Below are positions 8,701-20,745 of a stretch of 64,000 nucleotides of DNA, in pieces; the first letter of the stretch is position 1; each line of letters begins with the position of its first letter. Under the pieces are notes generated by a model. That model ran no database searches. It saw only the letters and a list, made by a program, of their open reading frames with translations, and was not told the DNA's origin. Position numbers and translations under genes: made by a program. The DNA is from Coriobacteriaceae bacterium AM48-5. GTDB taxonomy: Bacteria > Actinomycetota > Coriobacteriia > Coriobacteriales > Coriobacteriaceae. The stretch is taken from contig JAQEDJ010000003.1 of assembly GCA_027669525.1 (NCBI GenBank), positions 1-64,000 of the forward strand, written 5' to 3'.

Positions 8701-11700
8701 CCTTCACAAACTCGAACGTGACCTCCTGCGATGCGGTGATATCGCTCAACGTGACCTCGTACGCCCCGCCCTTGTAATCAGAAATGTCGAGGTCAACGGT
8801 CGCATCCGAGCCGGCCTGCACGACCGTCACGCGCTCGAGGTAGCAGCCCTCGTCGGGCGTCGCCGAGAGGGTTGCATCCCCGCCCTCAACGACCGAAACC
8901 GAAGCATTGTCGACCGAACCGTTGACTGCCTTCCCCGTCACCTTGTAGTGCTCGGGCTTCTTCTTCACCGTCAGCGTCCGGGCTTGACCGCGACATCGAA
9001 GTTCGGATCGGCGACCGCTGCGTCGATCTGGTACTCACCCGCCGGCGATTTCTTATTCGCCGAGCAGAAGTACGTGACCTTTACGTCCGAGGTGTCGCAA
9101 CGGCTCACCAAGCTGGAAGTAAACTCGGGATTTTCCTGGCCCTCAAAGCGCTCGGCATCGTCGACCTTCACCAGCAACTGGCAGGTGCAACGGAAACCGT
9201 CAACTCGACGTCCTCGGCGGCAAGATAGTTTCGAGACGCCTTGGCACGGGCGACAACACGTGCCGTACCGGCGGCCTTCACCGTCGCGCAGCGTCCCTTA
9301 ATCGAAACCGGGCTCGCATCGTCATCGGAATCAACCAGCTCAAAGCTCACAGGAGTCTGGGCAACGTTGTTAAACACAATGAGGTCTCCACCGTAAACAC
9401 CCGAATAGCTCGTCGTTCCCGTAATAACCTGGCTTGCCTTTGCAATCGAGAACTCGGCGGACTTTTTACCCTGATAGTTGGGGTCAGTCACCGTAACCGT
9501 GACGCGGTAGTTGCCACTGTCGCACGGCTCCAGCGCCGTCGGACCATAGGACGTTCCATCTATACCGCGATAGGCAACGGAATAGGCAGACGTATCAAGA
9601 CCGGCAACCGCAACCGCCGCAACGTGTCGTGCGCCATCGTATGTCACATCAGACGTCTCGATCGAAATATCGACCGGGGCCTTCTCGATCGTGAAGTCAC
9701 AGGAGGAATTACCAACATATCCCTTGGCGTCGAGCGTCGCCACCGCACGATACGTGCCGGCATCCACCGGCGCCTGATCCGACGAGTAATGTGTGTCGCC
9801 CGTGCCAACATAGGTCAGTTTGACATCGTCCTCGCAACCCTCGGGCACGCCCGAAAGCTCCGGTGCCTGCGCCGTCGCGTTGTAGGTAAAGGTCTGGCCC
9901 TCAAATGTAAGCGGGGCTTCCTTCGCCTTCACGAGCAGCGCGAAGTGCGCATCGCGCTTGTTGCCCAGGTCATCGGTGCACCTAATCTTGAAGCGACACG
10001 CACCCGTGGCCGCAGGCACGCCCGAGAGCACCAAGCGCCCGGTCCGTCATCTGCCAGCGTCAGCTGCATGCCCTCAGGAACCTCAGCATCATCCAAGTTG
10101 TACGCATACGGTGCCTTGCCGCCCGTAGCGCCGGCAATCTCTGCACGGTACTCATCGTGAGCGGTCGCCGCCGGCAGCACGCGCCCGTTAAACACAAGTG
10201 CTTCTCGGGGCACGATGGTTACCTTCGCATGTTCGGTATCCGTCCTTGTCACCGTGCCCAGGTATTTCTGCGTAATGCGGCAGAAGTACTCGCCTTCGCC
10301 GTCGCTGTCGAGCTGGGCGATCGAAAGAGTCTCCCCCGTCTGGCTCTTCAGCGCCACCGCCTTGCCGCCATCGTCAGACACGCGATACCACTGGTAGCTC
10401 AGCTTGACGTCTGCAGCGGATCCAGAAGACACGGCCGCATGGACGCGAACGTTGCGCCCCGCCTCGGCGACGACCGAAAGCTCAACCGGATCGCCCTCGT
10501 AAGCACTCGCATCCTGCGGCTGAGCGAGTACCTCCGGAGCCGCAGCCTTCACGAATTCAAACGTGACCTGCTGCGGAGCACTCACGCCACTCAGTGTGAC
10601 CTCGTACGCCCCACCCTTGTAGTCAGAAATATCAAGGTCATAGGCATTGCCGGCCGAACCGTCATCACCGGCCTCTTCGGCAACGGTCACGCGCGTCAGA
10701 TAGCAGCCTCATCGGGCGTCGCCGAAAGCGTCACCTTGCCATCCGTAGCGACCAAAGCAGATTCCAGATCAACCGATCCGTTGACCGCTCGGGCCGTCAC
10801 CTTGTACTTGGGCGCCTCCGCAAAGCGCGCCTCGACGGTCATATTGTCCTCGGGGACAAACGTCCAGGTAGCATCCGTGCTCAGCGGTACGTCGCCCAAC
10901 GAACCGTCTTCGTTGCGCGTATACCACCCATCGAACATATACCCCGCATCGGGAACGGCAGTCAACGTCATCGACTCGCCGTTTTCTACCTCGTTTGTCA
11001 CGGCATAGCCCAGCGACTCGTGCGCAGACGAACCCTCGACGTGGCCGCCCTGACGTGAATCCACCGCCGTAACCGTCATCGACGCCCGCTCATAAACGGC
11101 CGTAAAAGTACGGTTGCCAAACACTACGCGGTTAATGACCGGCGTAAAGCCAACGGGTATGCCGTTCTCATCGACCCAGTATCTAAACTTCCAACCCTCG
11201 TGCGGCACGGTAAACATAATCGCCGCGGAGTGGTAGGAGCCGCCGGTGCCAAGCGCAACCATGCTAAAGCCCGCGTCCTTGGGATACGTAGCGACCTGAA
11301 CATCGCAGCCCGTCTCATAGAACACGGCCGTAAGCTGCTTATTCTCCTTTGCGGTACCGATATAGAACGCGCTGTAGCTCACCGTGACACCCGCATCGTC
11401 GACCCAATGCGAGAAGTGGTACTTCTTCCACGGGATCGCGATCGCCATAAACATGTCGCCCCTGTCGTAGGACCTGCTACCGGCAGGAATGCCGTCGACC
11501 AGAAGGGCCGTACCGCGGAAGATGGACGAGCCGGTGACGGTAATGGTCACTTGTCCATCGGATTCGAACTGCGCGTAGTACGTTATGTCCTGCGTGGCGG
11601 TCACATCGAGGGTCGTCGCGGTCTCGACAATCGAGGAGCCCTCTTTATCGGTGCTCCAGCCCACAAAGCGATAGCCCATACCGGCAGCAGCGGTCAGTTC

Positions 11701-14700
11701 CACCTGATCGCCCACGGCAAAGCTACCGCTGCCCGTAACGCGGCAGCCCCTGTTCGATGCCTTGTCCTTCACCACGACCTCGCCCGTAACGGTCACCTCG
11801 TACGGATCGGCAAACACGGCCTGGAGCTCCAGCGTATCGTCCTCAAGCCCCTCGACCATATCCTTGTCGAGCTTAACCCAACAATGGGCGTCGCAGCTCA
11901 GCAGCGACTTGTTGCCCTCGGCATCCAGGACATGCCAGCCGACAAAACGTTTGGCTCCCATAGGCGTAGCGTTGAGTTCGACCGTATCACCGAATTGATA
12001 GGAGCCCTCGCCGCTCAGGGTGCCACGCCATCGTCACTTGCGCTCAAAACGACCTGATAGGACTTAGGCGCAAAGGTCGCCGTGTAGGTAGCGTCGCCCG
12101 TAACCTTAACGGTATAGTCGGCGTTCTCGCTGACTGTCTCGCCCTTGCCGTCCGTCCAGCCCGCAAACGAATACCCAGTGTTGGCGATCGCGCGAAGCGT
12201 CGCACGGTCGTCAGCCTCATAGCCACCAAAGCCGCTCACGGCTCCGCCCTCGGCAGGCGAAGCAACGGTATGCACGACATACGAACCCGACGCAAAGACG
12301 GCATAGAGCGACGTGTCCTCACGCACGGTGAATCGATAGGTTTTCTTGGAGCTCACGCACGTGCCATTCTGGAACCAGCCCACAAAAGACGTATCCTCGG
12401 CGGCGACCGCACGCACGGTTGCGACCTGTCCGGCGGCATACGTCCCCGCGCCCTCGACCATGCCCATGCTCTCTTCACACGAGACGTCCACCGTATATTG
12501 CTTTGCCGAGAACACGGCCTGGAGCGTCGTGTCAGACGTCGGCACCACGTGATAAGTTCTGTCACGGCTTACCACGGCGCCCGAAGCATCGGCCCAATAC
12601 TCAAACGCATAGCCAGAAAGCGCATGCGCGGTCAGCGTGACGGCATGCTCCGCCTCAACGGTACCTGCGCCCTCAACCCAGCCGGCGGCACTCGATTCGA
12701 CCAGCGAACCGGTGCCGGAATCGACTACCGTCGTGGCGTCGACTTCATAGCTATTTGCCATAAAGCGCGCGACGTGCACATGGCTGCTCTCCTGGTGGCA
12801 GGTGAACTCCGCATCGGCAGACTCAAACGTGCCGCCGGCCGTATACCAGCCCGTAAAGACGTAACCGGGGTTGGGCGTTGCCTTAAGGGCAACCTCCGCG
12901 CCGCGGTCCGCAAGAACACGGCTCGCCTTGACGGTGCCGCCCTCCGCAGGATCAGCGAGGGGCACGCAGACGGTATCGATAGGCACAAAGCCCGCGGTAA
13001 TAACGCAGTGCCCGGTTTTACCGCGAGCCTTCGCAACCAACGAGGTCTCGTGCTTAAGGCTCTTCAGGCGGCCATTGACGTACCAACCCCAGAACAAAAA
13101 GCCAGGATGGGTCTTGGCCGTCAGATGAAGGGTCTCCCCTAATTTGAACGTATCGGTCGTAGGCTTCACCACGGCCCCATTGCACGTCACGGTACCGCCG
13201 AGCCACGAATCGGCCGTGACCATGACCTCGGGCTTTGAGTCGGTAAAGATCGCGGTATAGGTATCGCTCTTGGTGACCTTAACGACTAGCTCGGCAGATT
13301 CGTACTCCTTACCGGAGCCGTCCTTCCAATGGTCAAAACGATAGCCGTCGTTGGCCTTTGCCTTGAGCATCACCGTATCGCCGTATCCGCAGGTAACAGA
13401 AGACGCCCCCGGGTGGCCCTCGATCTCAACCGTACCGCGCTCCACAAAGGTCTTTTTTGCCTTCGCCGTCACGGTATACGTGTTTTCCTCAAACACCGCG
13501 CGCACGGTGCATTCCACGTCCTTGGGATAAAACTCGAGGTAGCTGGGGTCGGTGCCCAAAAGCAGGTCCGTCTTGGCGTCGTACCAGCCTTAAAAGTAAA
13601 ATGTTTGCTCGCCTCGGCCGTGAGCTCAATGCTCAGCGTGGCAGGCTCGCCCTTCATGCAATAGCCCTCGCCGTGCACCATATATTTGCCCGCCATGGCC
13701 GCGGCAGGCTCAACGACCACGTCCACCTTGCAGGCACGCGTAAACTTTGCTTGGATCACGCAGTCAGTAATGGGCTCAAAGGTATAGGAGTGCTCGCTCG
13801 AAACCAGCGTCGAGGTGGCATCCGAGCCGCCGTTGCTCAGATACCAGCCGTCAAAGATATAGCCCTCGGATGGGGTGGCCTCCGCGGTCACGCGCTCGCC
13901 TTCGGGAACCTCGAGCACCATGCCGGCAGTCTCGCCGCGCTTCAGCGTAACGGTACCGCCCTCGAGCGGGTCGGCATCGGCACGCACAGTGTGCGCATCC
14001 CTGCCGTCCATCACAGCCTCGATCCGAGCATTCCCGTTAACGCGGTATTCGCAAACTTCCTGCTTGTTGGCAATCGTGATGCCTGTGCATCGGTTTCGCG
14101 CCATTCTACAAACCGGTATGTTTTCTCCGGATTGTCGGGGCGTAACTTGGGGCGCACCGTAAACGTGAGAATGTCCCCATCCTTCGCGCGAACCTTGCCA
14201 TCCACGACTGGCACGCCATCGCACAGCACCTCGGCGCTATCGAAGGGATCGGTATTCACCAGAATGGTCTTGTCCGCCTTGCGGAAGCGCGCAACCAGAT
14301 GGCGGTCGACCTCGGCCTTGAAGATATACGTGCGCTCGGGCGAAACCTCGATGCCGTCCTCAAGCCATCCCACAAAGGCATAGTCGGGACCCTCGCTCGC
14401 AGTGACCATAGCCTGATCGCCACGCGTAATGCTCTGCTTTACGGGGCTTGCGGTGCAGCCTGTCGAAAAATCGGCCTGAATGCCATCGGCTTCGGCAACC
14501 GCCGTAATCTCGACTTTTTTCTCGAAAACGGCCGTCATTTTTACGACCTCGGGCGTCAGGTCCGTGATCGTCATCGTCTTGAGAGGAGATGTCGAGACCT
14601 CGACACCGTTCTCTTTCCAACATACGAAGCGATAGCCGGGATTTGCGACAGCCTCGAGCGTGGCGACCGTCCCCTCATAGTGGATACCGCTTCCGGTAAC

Positions 14701-17700
14701 GACGCCGCCCACCTCGGGCTGCGCGGTGGCAATTATTTCGATCTTATGGTCGCCATGAGGCTTGGGCTTCTTGTGGTCGTCGATGATGTCCTTGATCTCC
14801 TTGAGTACCTTGGTGCCCACAGCGGCAACATCCTCAATGTTGTCGGCCATACCGATCTCAATCACCGCGTCGGCCGCGATGGGGTCGACAATCTCGCCCA
14901 AGCCATACATGGTAGCGAGAACGGCCGCAGCCGTAATCGCGGCGATGAGCGCGGCCTTCAGCGCCGCGAGCGACTCGTCGGGGCCAGTCGCCTCACGGAA
15001 ATGCGCGGTGTACTGCACATCCCCCTCGAGCACAAACGTATAGGACGGACCATCGTCGCTGGTAAAGACAACGTTGCCGAGGGCATCGGTCGCGTAGTCA
15101 AACACATAGCCGGGTAACGGGACCGCCACGACCGTTACGCGTGACCCGATGCCGTACAGACCGGTGGAAAGGAACTGTCCGAGCGGCTGCCCGTTCTCAT
15201 CGACCCCGTCCGCACTCAGGACCACGCTCGCCTGCGGAGCGCAGTAGCGCGGAGTGATCTCGATCTTGGAGTCGCTCTCATCCTCGGACACAGTCGCGTC
15301 CGCCTCGTTCACCGTATAGGTAAAGTCGAGCTGATCGCTCACGGCGTAGGCGTCATCGCCCTCACCCAGATACCAGCCCAGGAACAGCGCGTTATCCGTG
15401 GCGGCAGAAAGGTCGACCGTCTCGCCGGCATTGCGATAGCAGCTTTGAGCGGTAACACTCAGGTGCGCATAGTCCTGTGACGAATCGGTCGCCTGCGCAT
15501 CGTTGACACGCACCGCATAGTCCTTGAGCTTAAAGCGAGCCTCGAGGGACAGATCCTTATCCGGCGTAAACGTGTAGACCGGCTCCCTGGAGATGTACTT
15601 GCCGGACTCGGTGTCATACCAACCTTAAACGTGATGTTGTCGTTGAGCATTCCTAGAGCACCGGCATCGAGCGTGACCTCGTCGCCTGCATCAATCGTCG
15701 TCGCGCTGGAAACATCGGGCAGTTCAACGCCGTCCATCAGCTTGCGTTCGCCTTTATCGATCGTTTGGGCATAGGAGATCTGGAACGACGTCGGCTCAGG
15801 CTTCTTGAGCTGTAGCGTGCCCTTGGTCTGGGTTTCAAAATGCGAATAGCCGTCGTCATACACGAGCTTTACGGGCTGTCCGTCCATCGACTCATCGAAG
15901 ACGTCACCGTCGCAGGGGGTGGCCGTAAGGTACTCGCCGAGCTCTTCCTGTATGAGCGCCTCGTAGTTCCAAATCGATACCGTATGCGGGTAATCGAGCT
16001 CAACGCTCATGCCCTCGAGCGAAATGGTCTCCCCCGTCTCGTAGGTCATGTTGTTGGGGTCGCATGAGATCTCAACGTTCTCGAGCACCTTGCCCACCGG
16101 GACGGGCAGGCAGCCGTTGCACCTCTCCCAAACAGCCTTGGGCTCTCCCTTGCTGTACTTTGGAATCATCTTTGCGGGGACCATGACGGTCATGTTGTAT
16201 TTGAGGAACGTGTCGGTGTTAATGAGCACCGCATGGTTGCACCCAAAGAACACGGTCTCGAGATTGGTACTGCCAAACGCCTTTTCCGGCAACTCCTCGA
16301 TCTTGGAGTTATATGGCAGCGTCAGTCCGCCGCTCAAGTCGGTGCCGTAGAAGCAGGTGTGGCCAAGCGTTTCGACCGTTGTGTTGCTCTCGAGCCCTGT
16401 GGTAGCAAGGTTCGAGCAAAACCTGAACGCGCAAACGCCAATCGATGTAATGGAGGCATTCTTGTCCAGGCCGGTATCGGTCAGAGCCTTGCAGCCTTCG
16501 TAGGCTCTGTCGGGAATCGATGTGAGGCCGACAACCTTGTCGAGCCCCGTGGACACCAGTCCACTCTCGCAAACGCGGCGTCGCCCATAGAGCCAATAGT
16601 GGCAACCTCGTTGATGTTCAAACTCATAAGCGACTTGCAGCCATAGAATGCCTCTTTCCCGATGGTGCCGATGGTCATACCGGAAAGGCTGATATCGGTG
16701 AGATTCGGGCAGTTATAGAAGGCGTGCAACCCGATTTTGGAAATGGAAGTGTTCTCAAAGCGCACTGAACGCAGATTGGTAGAGTCGGCGCAGAGCTGTG
16801 CGTCGACTTCATCAACCCCGTAATCGACAATCAAATTCGTTACCATTCGACCATCGACAGAGTTCTCGCGCGGGTTGTTTTCATCGATTTCTACCGTAAG
16901 ATTTCCGTTTGCGTCGCACGGATACAGATAGTAGTTGGGCATGAGCTTGGCATACTCGTAGGCTGCCTGCTGCAGGTTGCACTTGCTGTACGCGACAAGG
17001 CGCGTGTAGCCATCGTCATACACCAGCTGTATGGGTTCTCCGTCCATCGAGCCATCGAAGACGTCGCCGTCGCAAGGAGTTGCCGTAAGGTACTCGCCGA
17101 GTTCTTCCTTTATGAGGGCTTCGTAGTCGCTATCCATCGTCGAATGAGGATATTGAAACGTGACGCTCATGCCCTCGAGCGAGATCTTTTCCCCCTGCTG
17201 ATAGGCCATCTTGTCGGGATCGCGCGAAATCTTTATCTTTTGGAGTACCTTACCCACGGGGACGGGCAGGCTACCATTGCAGCTCTCCCAAACCTCTTTA
17301 GGGTGGCCGCTTTCGTATTGCGAAACCATCTTGGCAGGGACCATGACAGTCATGTACTGCTTGGGAAACGTGGTGGAATTAATGAGCACCGCATGGCCGC
17401 ACCCAAGGTACACGGTTTCGAGCTTAGAGCCATAGAACGCACGGCTCGGCAGTTCCTCGATTTTGGAATAAAGGGGCAGCGTCAGCCCGCCGCTCATATT
17501 GGTCCCGGAGAAGCAACCTTCGCGGAGCGTCTTGATCGTCGTATTGCTCTCAAGTCCGGTCGTCGCAAGGCGGGAGCAGTTTTTGAACGCATTAACGCCG
17601 ATTGACGTGATGGATGTGTTCCTGCCCAGACCGGTATCGGTCAGAGCGCTGCAGGCATTATAAGCGTTCTCAGAAATCGAACAGAGGCCAACGACCTTGT

Positions 17701-18526
17701 CGAGCCCCGTAGACCGCAGCCCGCTCCAGGCAAACGCGGCATCGCCCATCGTGCCGATGGTAGCAACGTCGTCAATATTTAGGCTCGTAAGCGATCCGCA
17801 CCCAGAAAAGGCCCCTGTTCCGATACTTCCAATGGTCATACCGGAAAAGCTGATATCGGCGAGATTGGAGCACCCAGAAAAGGCGTGTAGTCCAATTGAA
17901 GAAATAGAGCTGTTCTCAAAACGCACCGAACGCAGATTGGAGGAATACTCACAAATATATCCGGGGACCCCATCCACTCCGTAATCAACGATCAGATTGG
18001 TTACCAATTTACCGTCGACAGAGCTCCCATACGGGTCGTTTCCATCAATCTCTACCGTAACGCTTCCGCCTGCATCGCACGGATACACATAGCCGTTCGG
18101 CATAAGCTTGGCATACTCATAGACCGTTGGATCCTCATACACGAGGGGATCGACTTCGCTGTCATCGGACGAGGACTCTGACGTTGCAGGCGAGCTCTTT
18201 GCAGCATCGGAATCAGTCGCAGCACTTGTGAGGTCCTGAGCTAGGCTCGTCCCGGGGGCGTCGGATGCCGCGCTGGATGAGTCGTCCTGCGTATTATTCT
18301 CCTGATCGGAAGACGCGGATGAAGCGCTTTCGTCCGAAGGTGATGATTCATCGACCGCATCGGTATCGGAGCCCGAGTCGGTCTCTTGGGCCTCGCTCTC
18401 AACGGCAAGCGCCCCGGCGTCATCGGCATAGGCTGTGCTGGGCGCAAGGGGTATCGAGGTCACGACCATCGCGACCGAAAGATAGACGACTAAAAACCTA
18501 TAGAGGGCAGCAGTGATCCTGTTCAT
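5755..18526 (-). CDS. Giant cell-wall adhesin: BspA-type LRR, InlB-type GWY repeats, Ig/MBG modules, LADTG sorting signal
   Basis: One reading path of about 4,260 residues crosses eleven frame breaks, all in the same direction (each one base lost), near 16566, 15623, 14081, 13588, 12022, 10707, 10039, 9178, 8978, 8255 and 8231. Order: signal peptide (residues 1-35), acidic Ser/Asp linker, two BspA-like leucine-rich blocks (15800-18120), about 4.8 kb of roughly 70-residue InlB B-type repeats with GW/GWY cores (10810-15600), three Ig plus MBG units (6225-10810), a Pro-Asp/Glu-Pro wall linker, LADTG, a hydrophobic segment and RRRR tail. Start ATG 18526 follows GGGAAGG. It is probably anchored by a class E sortase, not seen here. 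Binding target unknown. Automated callers would split it into about ten fragments. Confidence 0.85.
5851..5865 (-). other. LADTG cell-wall sorting motif
   Basis: The adhesin C-terminus reads LADTGDN, then a hydrophobic helix (VAAGAVALIAIALELL) and RRRRSDA. This is the standard sorting tripartite signal with Ala instead of Pro. LAXTG is the form preferred by actinobacterial class E sortases. Confidence 0.85.
5990..6220 (-). repeat. Pro-Asp / Pro-Glu wall-spanning repeat
   Basis: The coding strand encodes about 75 residues made of PDP, PEP, DKP, DQP and DNP units, rich in a GG(A/T)(T/C)(A/C)(A/G)CC-like DNA motif. Such rods usually thread the peptidoglycan ahead of a sorting signal. A short second copy occurs near 7545-7620. 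Confidence 0.85.
6225..10810 (-). repeat. Three tandem Ig-like/MBG modules in the adhesin
   Basis: Three related units begin with AVNGSVD (near 10800, 8945 and 7535). Each carries TLSATPDE, an Ig-like block with LSYQW and GEYFCRITQ, a putative-Ig block (LVFNG, GGKAPYEY, LPDG, LSGTP) and an MBG block (THYSS, DAGTYRAVATL, VDDAERFEG). The first unit is longer by one extra MBG segment containing TSDVTYDG and DPNYQGKKS. Unit lengths are about 1.8, 1.3 and 1.3 kb. Confidence 0.8.
10810..15600 (-). repeat. Array of InlB B-type (GWY) repeats
   Basis: The adhesin here is built of about 20 units of roughly 70 residues, each with a pattern like GG.V.G.G.Y..G..VTL.A....GY.F.GWY and then a Tyr-Phe strand ending in AVF or ARF. 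This matches the divergent InlB B-repeat found in actinobacterial and firmicute surface proteins. Copies are diverged rather than identical. Confidence 0.8.
15800..18120 (-). repeat. Tandem pair of BspA-like leucine-rich blocks
   Basis: Two blocks of about 1.15 kb start with YEYAKLMPN (near 18120 and 16965) and run through LIVDYGVD, LRSVRFEN, TSIGV.AF, a VPVGKVL segment and LGEYLTATPCDGDVFD. They are colinear and clearly duplicated, each holding six or more LRR_5-type repeats. The first frame break of the gene falls in the second copy. Confidence 0.82.
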
Positions 18527-18652
18527 AGGAACCTTCCCGCAATTTGCAAAGATACAGAGTCCCAGTGTGGGCCATCATCACACAATACCCTGTATAAGCG
18601 ACAATGCGGGAAGGCTGCGCAAACGGTTTATCTAAGGGCGCAAATGGTTGGT

Positions 18653-19795
18653 CTAATCGCTGCTTAAATCGCGCAAAGCGTCAATCGCGGTGTCGACTTC
18701 CTCGGCCGCGTTGAAGTAACCAAACGAGAAGCGAACTACGCCCTGGCGCTCGGTTCCCAGCGCACGGTGCATGAGTGGGGCGCAATGGGCACCGGGGCGC
18801 GTCGCAATCCCCCACCCCTGCATGAGCGCGTCCGAGATCTCGGCAGAGTCGATATCACCCACGTTGAGTGAGACGATCGCCGAGCGCGACGGCTGGTCAA
18901 AGGCGCCGTAGAGCTTGATCTCCGGGATTTCGCGCACGCCAGCGAGAAAGCGATCCGCCAGTGCTCGCTCATGCGCCGCAATCGCCTCGACCCCGCTTTG
19001 CGCCTCGATAAAGTCGAGACCTGCGGAAAGTCCCGCGATGCCGTGGCCGTTGAGCGTGCCCGCCTCAAGGCGCGTGGGCCACTCAAGCGGCTGCAGCGCA
19101 TCGAAGCTGTGCACGCCCGTGCCGCCCATGGCCCACGGCGCCACGTCAATGCCCTCCGCCACGGCCAGCCCGCCGGTCCCCTGCGGACCCATGAGTCCCT
19201 TGTGGCCAGTAAAGCACACCACGTCGAGCCCCATGGCCTGCATATCGATATGCATCGCGCCGGCAGACTGCGAGGCGTCGACGATCACCAGCGCGCCGGC
19301 AGCATTGGCCATGGCCGCCACGCGCGCAATGTCGACCGCGTTGCCAGTCACATTGGAGGCGTGCGTCACCACCACAGCACGCGTACCGGGCGTGACCAGC
19401 CGCTCGAGCTCGTCGTAGTCGAGCACGCCGTTGGTATCACAGCCCGCATGCTCAACCGTCACACCCTGCTCTGCCGCCAGGCGGTTGAGCGGACGCAGCA
19501 CGGAGTTGTGCTCGAGCACCGTTGTGACCACATGGTCGCCGGGGCGCACCACCCCGTTGATGGCGGTGTTGAGCGCCGCCGTGGAGTTGGGCGTAAAGCA
19601 CACATGGTCCGCCCTCGGGCAACCTAAAAGGCGCGCGAGCTTGGCACGGCAAGCGTGAATCGTACGAGCGGCATCGAGGGCACCCGACGTGGCGCCGCGC
19701 CCGGCATTGCCGAGCGAGCACATCGCCTGCGTCACGGCATCGATGACCGTCTGCGGCTTGTGCATGGTCGTCGCCGCGTTATCCAGATAGATCAT
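18653..19795 (-). CDS. Cysteine desulfurase family protein (class V aminotransferase fold)
   Basis: A PLP enzyme that removes sulfur or selenium from cysteine or selenocysteine. Visible features: N-terminal YLDNAATTMHKP, GATSGALDAAR, HVCFTPNSTAALN, PLP-lysine block CFTGHKGLMGPQGTGG, and a C-terminal RPGAHCAPLMH with the active-site Cys. At 380 residues it matches the family that travels with selenium genes (TIGR01977-like). The start ATG 19795 overlaps the preceding stop as ATGA. It is the last gene of the selD-yedF-DUF3343 operon, which suggests it delivers selenide to SelD or to a selenium-dependent hydroxylase rather than building Fe-S clusters. That role is inferred. Confidence 0.88.
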   Translation of the reverse strand: MIYLDNAATTMHKPQTVIDAVTQAMCSLGNAGRGATSGALDAARTIHACRAKLARLLGCPRADHVCFTPNSTAALNTAINGVVRPGDHVVTTVLEHNSVLRPLNRLAAEQGVTVEHAGCDTNGVLDYDELERLVTPGTRAVVVTHASNVTGNAVDIARVAAMANAAGALVIVDASQSAGAMHIDMQAMGLDVVCFTGHKGLMGPQGTGGLAVAEGIDVAPWAMGGTGVHSFDALQPLEWPTRLEAGTLNGHGIAGLSAGLDFIEAQSGVEAIAAHERALADRFLAGVREIPEIKLYGAFDQPSRSAIVSLNVGDIDSAEISDALMQGWGIATRPGAHCAPLMHRALGTERQGVVRFSFGYFNAAEEVDTAIDALRDLSSD

Positions 19796-20042
19796 CGCAC
19801 GACCTCCCACATATCAATCACGGTATAGCCCTCGGTGGGAATGCCCGCTGCGGCAAGCTCGGCGCGCAGCAGTTCCTCATCGGCAGGCAACGCCTTCCAC
19901 GCCAGACCGCAGCCGGCAGCGACCTCCCCGGGCACGGGAATCGTTCGCCCGGGAAGGCCGCGCTCGATGCATAGGGTCTCGCACCCCATGCGGCCGCCGT
20001 GGTGGGAAACGTGATGACAAGCGCCGGGCGCTTCTCCCTCAT
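19792..20042 (-). CDS. DUF3343 putative Se/S carrier protein (one frame break)
   Basis: A small protein of 83 residues with MREKRPALVITFPTTAAA at the N-terminus, a central MGCETLCIERGLPGRTIPVP and C-terminal EGYTVIDMWEV. This fits the DUF3343 family, thought to carry sulfur or selenium and typically found beside YedF and cysteine desulfurases. A GGAG site precedes ATG 20042. One base is lost near 19987, before ATGGGGTGC. It overlaps the desulfurase start by four bases, so translation is coupled. Confidence 0.8.
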
Positions 20043-20061
20043 GGCAACTCCAACCAATACG

Positions 20062-20686
20062 CTACGGGCGCACGACGCGCACGGCCTGCTCCATCTTCTC
20101 CACGATCACGTACATGTTGGTGACCTCGCCCACCGCAAGCTGGTCTTTAATGCCAAAGTGGTCCAGGCAGGTACCGCAGGTGAGAATCTCGACACCCTGC
20201 TCGGCCAGGCCCTTCAGGTCGTCGAGCACCGGAGAGCCCTCTACGGTGAGCTTGGCACCGCCGTTGTAGAACAGCATGGTCGCGGGCAGCTCCTCCTGCT
20301 GCGTCACGGCAAAGATGAGGCTTCATGAGCTTGTGGCCCAGCTCATCGTCGCCGCGGCCCATGCAATCGGTGTAGACGGAAATGACGAGTTTGCCCTTGC
20401 CGGCGCTGGCGTCGCAGAAAGCGGCACCGTCCTGCTCGGGGTCCGCAACGGCCACGGCACCCGCGGTCGTGACGGTCACGTGCCACTCGGCGTCCGAGAT
20501 CTTCTCGACCGAGGCCGTGCAGCCCTTCTCCTGCGCCATCTTGGAGATGTTCTTGACGGCGGTCTCGTTATCGACCGAGGTCACCACGGCACCCTCGCCG
20601 TCAAGCTGTTTGAGCGCCTTAAGCGTCTTGACGACGGGCAGCGGACAGGCATCGCCCATGGCATTGACTTCAATCTTAGGTGACAT
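20062..20686 (-). CDS. yedF: Sulfurtransferase-like selenium metabolism protein YedF (two bases lost)
   Basis: The N-terminal TusA-like domain has the CPxP motif (MGDACPLPVVKTLKAL), where the Cys would carry persulfide or perselenide. The C-terminal DsrE-like domain (VISVYTDCMGRGDDELG, ATMLFYNGGAKL, ILTCGTCLDHFG) is typical of the two-domain YedF found with SelD. Start ATG 20686 follows AGAGGA. Near 20322 the frame moves by two; restoring two bases gives KLMKALIFAVTQQEELP and 208 residues. It sits between selD and DUF3343 in one operon and may pass selenium within the pathway. Its biochemical role is unproven. Confidence 0.9.
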
Positions 20687-20745
20687 AGCAAATCCTCTCA
20701 AAAGGGACCGCCCAGAACAGCAGACGGTCGCATAAACGGTTTTCC

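Noticed and set aside
5755..18526. Phase variation of the adhesin by slipped G/C runs
   Set aside because: The same breaks occur in housekeeping genes all over the window, so switching is not needed to explain them.
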